The notes under the pieces are model-generated. The model worked only from the letters and a program-made list of their open reading frames with translations. It ran no database searches and was not told where the DNA came from. A DNA stretch of 6,236 bases from an uncultured Bacteroidales bacterium (GTDB lineage: Bacteria; Bacteroidota; Bacteroidia; Bacteroidales; UBA932): assembly GCA_946614205.1 (NCBI GenBank), contig CAMOGR010000133.1, forward strand, positions 1-6,236, written 5' to 3'. Of the stretch, positions 1 to 4,335 are shown one piece after another (within the stretch, counting starts at the first letter, position 1; every line of letters starts with the position of its first letter). Both the position numbers and the translations under genes were made by a program.

Positions 1-485
1 CCACCTGCCGCTTCACCTACGGCACAGTAAAGAGTTACGAGCCCAAGGACGGCGTGCTCTACAAATACTACACTACGCTCAAGGGCGTAATGGAGAAAGA
101 GGACCCCGACAACTACGAATTCCGCGTTCCCGCCAAGCTCAAGGAGATATATGAGAAGGGCGACTACGGCCAGTATGCCAACGCCGACGGCGAACTCGTC
201 ACCTGCTTCCTCACCAACCTCGACATCACAGGCGGCAACTCCGGCAGCCCCGTGCTCGACGCCGACGGCAACCTCATCGGACTCGCCTTCGACGGCAACT
301 GGGAGGCCATGAGCAGCGACGTGATGTTCGAGCCCAACCTTCAGAGATGCATCTGCGTCGACATCCGCTATGTCCTGCTGATGATGGACAAATTCGGCGG
401 CGCAGGCTACCTGCTGAACGAAATGAACATCGTGCGCCCCTGTTGCAAGGAGTGCGGAGAGACAAAATGCGAAAAGAATGACTGA
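1..485 (+). CDS. S46 family dipeptidyl-peptidase (DPP7-type), C-terminal part; 5' end outside window
   Basis: The last 160 or so residues of an S46 serine dipeptidyl-peptidase. This family sits in the periplasm of Bacteroidetes and releases dipeptides from peptide N-termini. The frame is open from the left edge and reads TCRFTYG...[22 protein letters not shown], typical of S46. The nucleophile motif GGNSGSPV is present, with its Ser codon at 240-242. It is followed by [14 protein letters not shown] and [16 protein letters not shown], which close the chymotrypsin-like fold. The residue after FD is Gly (codon 294-296). DPP7 enzymes have Gly here and accept hydrophobic P1 residues, whereas DPP11 enzymes have Arg and prefer Asp/Glu, so DPP7-like specificity is inferred. 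The catalytic His and Asp lie upstream of the window. The end is odd: instead of stopping soon after the final helix, the protein has a Cys-rich tail, [16 protein letters not shown]. Its last 8 nt overlap the start of mrp. The family call is very secure; the specificity is moderately so. Confidence 0.93.
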   Translation, partial: TCRFTYGTVKSYEPKDGVLYKYYTTLKGVMEKEDPDNYEFRVPAKLKEIYEKGDYGQYANADGELVTCFLTNLDITGGNSGSPVLDADGNLIGLAFDGNWEAMSSDVMFEPNLQRCICVDIRYVLLMMDKFGGAGYLLNEMNIVRPCCKECGETKCEKND

Positions 486-1521
486 AAAAGAAATACTTAA
501 TCTGCTCCGCGGCGTGCGGCATCCCGGCCAGGGAGACCGTACGCTGGAGGAGCTTGGGATGATACATTCCATCGAAGGCTCGACGGTTACGCTTGCCTTT
601 TCCAAGCGCCGCGACCCTCTTGCCGAATACCTTATAGGAGCAACGCGCGCAGCCCTCATCCGCGGCGGAGTCAAGGACCCTGAGGTCAAGACCGTCGTGC
701 TGGAGGAGGCCGCGCCCAGGAAGAAGGGCGTGGAGTTCAGCACCGAGAACCTCACCAACGTCCGCCACATCGTGGGCGTCGCGTCCGGCAAGGGCGGCGT
801 GGGCAAAAGCACCGTGGCGGTGAATCTCGCATGCGCCCTTGCGCGCCTTGGTTACAAGGTAGGCCTTGCCGACGCCGACGTGTACGGCCCTTCCGTACCG
901 CTTATGACCGGCACCGAGGGAGCCTCCCCGATGGCGGAGGAGGTGGACGGACGCGAACTCATCGTACCGCTTGAGAAGTTCGGCGTGAAGTGGATGAGCA
1001 TAGGCTACTTCGCCGACCGCGGACAGGCTCTCATCTGGCGCGGTCCCATGGCGAGCAACGCCCTCAAGCAGATGATCCTGCAGGTGAAGTGGGGTACGCT
1101 CGACTTCCTGCTCATCGACATGCCTCCGGGGACGGGCGACATTCACATCAGCCTGCTGCAGGAGGTGCCCATGGAGGGTGCGCTCCTTGTCACCACTCCC
1201 CAGGAAGTTGCCCTCGCAGATGTAGAGAAGGGTGCCAACATGTTCCGCAACAAGCAGATAGAGCGGCCCATCTTCGGTCTGGTGGAGAACATGGCATGGT
1301 TCACTCCGGCAGAGCATCCAGACGAGAAGTACTACATCTTCGGACGTGACGGCGGGGCCCGCATGGCACAGGATCTGGGCATAGAACTGCTCGGCCGCAT
1401 CCCTCTCGTGCAGAGCATACGCGAGAGCGGCGATGCCGGTGAGCCCGCAGCCCTCGGCACCCGTCCCGACGCAGAAGCCTTCCTCGCCCTCGCCGGCCGT
1501 CTGGCAGAAAAACTCGGATAG
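478..1521 (+). CDS. mrp: Mrp/ApbC (NBP35-type) P-loop ATPase, Fe-S cluster carrier
   Basis: A 347-aa cytoplasmic ATPase of the Mrp/ApbC/Nbp35 family, which binds and transfers Fe-S clusters to apoproteins. Residues 1-75 form a MIP18/DUF59 domain ([20 protein letters not shown]). The deviant Walker A of the MinD/Mrp class is GKGGVGKST at 104-112, with the signature Lys at 105. It is followed by DADVYGPS (132-139) and switch [10 protein letters not shown] (214-221). [21 protein letters not shown] (269-289) is where ApbC proteins usually carry the CxxC that holds the bridging cluster. Here there is no CxxC, and the whole protein has one cysteine (C119). As I recall, this Tyr-rich replacement is normal in Bacteroidetes, but cluster binding by the standard mechanism cannot be assumed. 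Length is normal for the family. The ATG at 478 overlaps the S46 stop, so the two genes are probably translationally coupled. Confidence 0.93.
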   Translation: MTEKEILNLLRGVRHPGQGDRTLEELGMIHSIEGSTVTLAFSKRRDPLAEYLIGATRAALIRGGVKDPEVKTVVLEEAAPRKKGVEFSTENLTNVRHIVGVASGKGGVGKSTVAVNLACALARLGYKVGLADADVYGPSVPLMTGTEGASPMAEEVDGRELIVPLEKFGVKWMSIGYFADRGQALIWRGPMASNALKQMILQVKWGTLDFLLIDMPPGTGDIHISLLQEVPMEGALLVTTPQEVALADVEKGANMFRNKQIERPIFGLVENMAWFTPAEHPDEKYYIFGRDGGARMAQDLGIELLGRIPLVQSIRESGDAGEPAALGTRPDAEAFLALAGRLAEKLG

Positions 1522-1527
1522 TATTAT

Positions 1528-1591
1528 GGGACAAAACGGATACTGGAGCCGAGGGTGGCTACAGCTTCCAAGGTGGTATCCGTTTTGTCCC
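1528..1591. repeat. 64-bp element with perfect 16-bp terminal inverted repeats upstream of ksgA
   Basis: The left arm gggacaaaacggatac (1528-1543) and the right arm gtatccgttttgtccc (1576-1591) are perfect reverse complements separated by 32 nt. The inner part can pair further: tggagc at 1544-1549 with gcttcca at 1564-1570, with one bulge. It fills most of the mrp-ksgA gap and ends 15 nt before the chosen ksgA ATG. No T-run follows, so it is not a classic intrinsic terminator. It could be a REP- or MITE-like repeat, a transcript-processing or attenuation hairpin, or all of these. No target-site duplication is obvious. The palindrome is seen directly; its function is unknown. Confidence 0.9.
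1534..1552 (+). repeat. 19-nt dispersed repeat, copy 1 (in the intergenic palindrome)
   Basis: aaacggatactggagccga differs at one position from the copy at 1692-1710 inside ksgA. It spans most of the left arm of the 16-bp inverted repeat and the first bases of its loop. Confidence 0.75.
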
Positions 1592-1606
1592 GTCAACGTC
1601 AATAAT

Positions 1607-2716
1607 ATGGAAGTCAGAGCAAAGAAGGCCCTTGGCCAGCATTTTCTGGTGGATCAGGGAATCGCCCGGCGGATTGTAGATTCGTTGCGTGAAACGGATA
1701 CTGGTGCCGAATCGTTGCTTAAACCGGATACTGCTGCTAAATCGCCGCGTGAATCGGAAGTGTTTAATAATCAGGGAAATAACAAAAATAACCTGGGCGT
1801 TTCGACCCGGGTTATTTCCAGTAACAGCCTATTAGACAGCGACTTACAATTCACGCCACATCAGGGCATTCGGAGCGAAGCGACGCAGGGGGTATCGGGG
1901 GGAACGCCCCCCGTCCCCTGGGGGTGCAGGGGGATAGTTGACTGCTGCGGCAGCAGCGAAGCGACGCAGGGAGCCCCGGGGGGAACGCCCACTGTCCGCC
2001 GGGGGAGCAAGGGGGAGGCAGGTCTTCCGGAACTTCCGAAGGATGTTCTGGAAATCGGTCCGGGCATGGGGGTGCTGACGCAGTACCTTCTGCAGCGCGA
2101 AGACATTGACCTCAAAGCGGTTGAGCTGGACGGAGAAAGCGTGGACTACCTGCTGACTCACTTTCCCGGCATCCAGGGCAAGCTCCTTCAGGCCGACTTT
2201 CTCCGCCTCGACATGCATCGTGTCTTTCCGGGACCGTACCGCATTATAGGCAACTTCCCCTACAACATTTCCTCCCAGATTTTCTTCAAGATACTGGATG
2301 ACAGGGAACGTGTCCCCGAAGTCGTCTGCATGATACAGAAGGAAGTGGCGGAACGCATCGCAGAGAAGCCCGGAAGCAAGACTTACGGCATCCTGAGCGT
2401 ACTGCTGCAGGCATGGTACGACATCGAGTACCTGTTCACAGTGGAGCCGGGGGCATTCGCGCCGCCTCCCAAGGTACGCTCAGCGGTCATCCGGCTGAGC
2501 CGGAACGGCCGAGTGCAGCTCGGCTGCGACGAAAAACTCTTCCGCACAGTCGTCAAAACGGCTTTCAACCAGCGCCGCAAGACCCTGCGCAACGCTCTCA
2601 AACCCATCTTGAAGGACAGGACTGCCCTTCCGGAAGACATCTCAGCCATGCTTGACCTTCGCGCCGAACGCCTTGGCGTTGAAGATTTCATCCTGCTCAC
2701 AAACTCACTCTCCTGA
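1607..2716 (+). CDS. ksgA: 16S rRNA (A1518/A1519-N6)-dimethyltransferase KsgA with a ~110-residue repeat-built insertion
   Basis: KsgA/RsmA uses S-adenosylmethionine to dimethylate two adjacent adenines in the 3'-terminal helix of 16S rRNA during small-subunit maturation. The N-terminus VRAKKALGQHFLVDQGIARRI is canonical, which is why I start at the ATG at 1607. An in-frame ATG at 1526 would add 27 residues encoded by the palindrome. Motif I EIGPGMGVLTQ lies at 149-159, the catalytic motif NFPYNIS at 216-222, IQKEVAER at 243-250, FAPPPKVRSAV at 284-294 and the C-terminal TAFNQRRKTLRN at 318-329. All are intact, so the enzyme is probably functional. The protein is 369 aa against the usual 260-270. 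The excess is one block, about residues 31-143, between the first helix and motif I, made of repeats and low-complexity Gly/Ser/Pro/Thr sequence. It keeps frame throughout. In KsgA structures this is a loop, so insertion there may be tolerated. Confidence 0.93.
   Translation: MEVRAKKALGQHFLVDQGIARRIVDSLRETDTGAESLLKPDTAAKSPRESEVFNNQGNNKNNLGVSTRVISSNSLLDSDLQFTPHQGIRSEATQGVSGGTPPVPWGCRGIVDCCGSSEATQGAPGGTPTVRRGSKGEAGLPELPKDVLEIGPGMGVLTQYLLQREDIDLKAVELDGESVDYLLTHFPGIQGKLLQADFLRLDMHRVFPGPYRIIGNFPYNISSQIFFKILDDRERVPEVVCMIQKEVAERIAEKPGSKTYGILSVLLQAWYDIEYLFTVEPGAFAPPPKVRSAVIRLSRNGRVQLGCDEKLFRTVVKTAFNQRRKTLRNALKPILKDRTALPEDISAMLDLRAERLGVEDFILLTNSLS
1679..1768 (+). repeat. Three degenerate 30-nt tandem units in ksgA
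   Basis: Units are 1679-1708, 1709-1738 and 1739-1768. Units 1 and 2 match at 24 of 30 positions. Unit 3 matches unit 1 at 15 of the first 20 positions and then diverges. They encode the ten-residue repeats DSLRETDTGA, ESLLKPDTAA and KSPRESEVFN. Unit 1 begins in the native KsgA helix (VDSLRE), so the array may have grown from the gene's own sequence by duplication. Confidence 0.8.
1692..1710 (+). repeat. 19-nt dispersed repeat, copy 2 (inside ksgA tandem unit 1)
   Basis: aaacggatactggtgccga, 18/19 identical to 1534-1552. A third, weaker trace, aaccggatactg, occurs at 1722-1733 in tandem unit 2. The two full copies are read in different codon phases, so protein-level selection does not explain the match. 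Confidence 0.75.
1786..1817 (+). repeat. 12-bp hairpin within the ksgA insertion
   Basis: aaataacctggg (1786-1797) pairs with cccgggttattt (1806-1817) with one G-U pair around an 8-nt loop, cgtttcga. A second copy of the left arm's start, ggaaataac at 1775-1783, can pair instead with gttatttcc at 1811-1819, so two alternative stems are possible. It lies in the A/T-rich, Asn-encoding middle of the insertion, unlike the G-rich block after it. Confidence 0.75.
1874..1934 (+). repeat. G-rich repeat unit A in ksgA insertion
   Basis: The unit begins agcgaagcgacgcaggg and ends in a G5 run. Over the first 51 positions it matches unit B at 43. It encodes SEATQGVSGGTP followed by PVPWGCRG. It contains a very stable hairpin: cgggggg (1896-1902) pairs with ccccccg (1907-1913) around aacg. 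Four G-runs of 5-6 lie at 1888, 1897, 1920 and 1929. Confidence 0.85.
1942..1956 (+). repeat. 7-bp palindrome between units A and B
   Basis: ctgctgc (1942-1948) and gcagcag (1950-1956) are perfect reverse complements around a single G. The palindrome sits in the 20-nt spacer between the G-rich units, and its last two bases start unit B. Confidence 0.7.
1955..2016 (+). repeat. G-rich repeat unit B in ksgA insertion
   Basis: The second copy starts 81 nt (27 codons) after unit A with the same 17-nt opening. It encodes SEATQGAPGGTP followed by TVRRGSKG; 13 of 20 residues equal unit A. The strong unit-A hairpin is reduced to 3 bp here because the C-run is broken (cccact), so the two copies have diverged or came from different sources. 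The native ksgA sequence resumes about 20 nt further on. Confidence 0.85.
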
Positions 2717-2721
2717 TACTT

Positions 2722-4335
2722 ATGAACTCTTTGGCTAAACTCCTTTCCGCCTTCCTGGCCGCAGCCGCAATTGCATCCTGCGTAAGGTTTGACAACAGCG
2801 AAATCAAAAGCGAGCTTTCCGACATCAGGGACCGCCTGACCGCCCTTGAAGAAAAGGCAGGAGGCGACGTCTCCGGCCTTTGGGAAATAGTCAACGCCCT
2901 GAGCAACAGCGTCACAATCAATTCCGTCAGCGAAACCGACGACGGCTGGGTATTAAGGTTCAGCGACGGAAGGGTGGCGACCCTCGGCAAGGCTGGCGCT
3001 GCCGGCACGCCTGCCCTCGGAGCCAAACAAGACACCGACGGCGTTTACTACTGGACCCTGGACGGACAGTGGCTGCTCGGAGAGGACGGGAAGAAGCTGC
3101 CTGTAACCGGTTCCGACGGAGCGCCCGGCGTAGCTCCCCAGCTGAAGATTGACGAGGGCTTATGGTACCTCTCCACCGACGGGGGCAATACCTGGACGAT
3201 GCTCGGCAAGGCAACGGGAGAAGACGGTGACGCCTTCTTCAAGGAAGTCACCTGGGACGATGAATCCGTATATGTCACCATGGCGGACGGTAGCTCGTTC
3301 GAACTGCCCCGCGGATTCGGCCTCGTGGCCTCCATAGCCGTAATCCCCGACTACATCGACGGCACTGTGAAGGCAGGTACGGGCCCGTTCACGATTCGCT
3401 TCAAGGTGGCTCCGGAGAGTGCCGCGGAAAGCATTCTCAGGCTCAGCATCGACTGCTTCACTCTGAGTGCGGTATACATGCTCACAAAAGGCGCTGAAGC
3501 GGGCGAACTGACAAGCCTCCCAATCCACGAAATGGAAGCCGCCGACGGCATCCTTACGATAGTCACCGACGGTTACGGCCTTGCCGGCGAGTTTGCCGGC
3601 GGCACCCTCGGAGTCAGCGCATCCCTGTTCATCAGCGACGGAGCTTCCCTCTCCGTGAACACCGGCTACTTCCCCCTCCGGCCCAGCAACGAATATCTGG
3701 GCCACAAGTACGTGGACCTCGGTCTCGAGTCCGGAAACAAGTTCGCAAACGCCAACTTCGGCGCCGCGGGTCCGGAAGATACGGGCGTTTATATCGCCTG
3801 GGGCGAGCGGGAGGCGAAGGAGGATTACAGCTGGAACTCCTATCTGTGGTGCAACGGCACCGAAAGCACCATCACAAAGTATAACGACACCGACGGACTG
3901 GCATCTTTCGGCGACAACGCTTACACCGATGACGTCGTCCGCCAGGAATGGGGTGGAGAATGGCGCACCCCTACCCGGGAAGACTGGGAGGAACTCATGG
4001 ACGGCAGCAAGTTCAAGTGGGTATGGACCAGCAGGAACGGCAAGTCCGGGTACGAAGTCACAAGCAGGAATGACGACTATGCAGGACAGTCCCTTTTCCT
4101 TCCCGCAACCGGCGCCCTGACCGGTGCGGAACTGCAGGACAAGAATGCGGGGTATTACTGGTCCTCGACACGCAGCACGTCCCCGTCAAGCGCCTGCGGC
4201 CTATATGTCTCTTCGGACAAATTCTATCTGGGAGACATGTTCCGCTCCTCGGGATTTGCCATACGGCCCGTCCTCGGAAAGTACGAGAAGCAGGAAATCA
4301 AAAGCCGCCGGAGACAAGCGGCCTGCGGTATTTAG
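2722..4335 (+). CDS. DUF4988 / Fib_succ_major domain lipoprotein
   Basis: A 537-aa predicted lipoprotein. The signal peptide is MNSLAKLLSAFLAAAAIASC, with the lipobox ending at Cys20; the sequence after it (VRFDNSE) is not an obvious surface-export signal. Residues 25-47 form a short coiled coil. Residues about 50-198 match the DUF4988 pattern of Bacteroidetes cell-envelope proteins: TDDGWVLRFSDG, YYWTLDGQWLL, collagen-like GSDGAPG, LWYLSTDGGNTWTMLGKATG. A middle region at 200-320 is probably beta-rich and unassigned. Residues about 328-518 form a Fibrobacter succinogenes major paralogous domain: YVDLGLESGNKFANANFG, WGE, EWRTPTREDWEELM, YYWSS, GFAIRPV. The molecular role is unknown; such proteins are often in surface or glycan-related systems. 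The ATG lies 5 nt after the ksgA stop. About 20 basic residues follow the usual end of the domain (RPV), overlapping the convergent GH3 gene, which suggests loss of an earlier stop. Confidence 0.9.
   Translation: MNSLAKLLSAFLAAAAIASCVRFDNSEIKSELSDIRDRLTALEEKAGGDVSGLWEIVNALSNSVTINSVSETDDGWVLRFSDGRVATLGKAGAAGTPALGAKQDTDGVYYWTLDGQWLLGEDGKKLPVTGSDGAPGVAPQLKIDEGLWYLSTDGGNTWTMLGKATGEDGDAFFKEVTWDDESVYVTMADGSSFELPRGFGLVASIAVIPDYIDGTVKAGTGPFTIRFKVAPESAAESILRLSIDCFTLSAVYMLTKGAEAGELTSLPIHEMEAADGILTIVTDGYGLAGEFAGGTLGVSASLFISDGASLSVNTGYFPLRPSNEYLGHKYVDLGLESGNKFANANFGAAGPEDTGVYIAWGEREAKEDYSWNSYLWCNGTESTITKYNDTDGLASFGDNAYTDDVVRQEWGGEWRTPTREDWEELMDGSKFKWVWTSRNGKSGYEVTSRNDDYAGQSLFLPATGALTGAELQDKNAGYYWSSTRSTSPSSACGLYVSSDKFYLGDMFRSSGFAIRPVLGKYEKQEIKSRRRQAACGI
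4295..4322 (-). terminator. Possible weak intrinsic terminator of the GH3 gene
   Basis: Read on the - strand, GCCGC (4322-4318) pairs with GCGGC (4308-4304) over a 9-nt loop, followed by TTTTGATTT, which contains the GH3 stop codon. The stem is only 5 bp and lies in coding sequence of both convergent genes, so this is tentative. Confidence 0.3.

Larger units (their letters stand above)
1697..2035 (+). other. In-frame repeat-rich insertion within ksgA
   Basis: Roughly 340 nt with no counterpart in ordinary KsgA proteins lie between the end of helix RRIVDSLRE and PKDVLEIGPG. Boundaries are approximate because the first 30-nt tandem unit includes native sequence. The block holds tandem units, a hairpin, and two G-rich units separated by a short palindrome. 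The main spacings, 30 and 81 nt, are multiples of three. No stop occurs in the ksgA frame, and two - strand frames are also open across the G-rich half, as expected of biased sequence. The encoded peptide looks disordered and matches no domain I recognise; it contains three Cys (CRGIVDCC). It shows no intein motifs. Confidence 0.85.

Noticed and set aside
1577..1587. Bacteroidetes -7 promoter (TAnnTTTG) in the mrp-ksgA gap
   Set aside because: tatccgttttg has TA and TTTG but the spacing is too long, and it is part of the palindrome; no matching -33 TTTG at the proper distance.
274..1602. 442-aa open frame on the - strand
   Set aside because: It lies wholly opposite the S46 and mrp genes, which have clear family motifs; the translation is Arg/His-rich with no recognisable domain, so it is a GC-rich coding shadow.
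1679..2016. CRISPR array
   Set aside because: Repeats are few, degenerate and adjacent or 81 nt apart without regular unique spacers; no cas genes in the window.
1697..2035. Intein or self-splicing intron in ksgA
   Set aside because: There are no intein splice motifs, no homing endonuclease and no group I/II intron features; the block is too short and is repeat-built.
1844..2218. 124-aa open frame on the - strand through the ksgA insertion (GRSPR..LRRFA repeats)
   Set aside because: It is the reverse translation of the two G-rich units plus antisense ksgA; no start signal or domain. It is a consequence of the repeats, not a gene.
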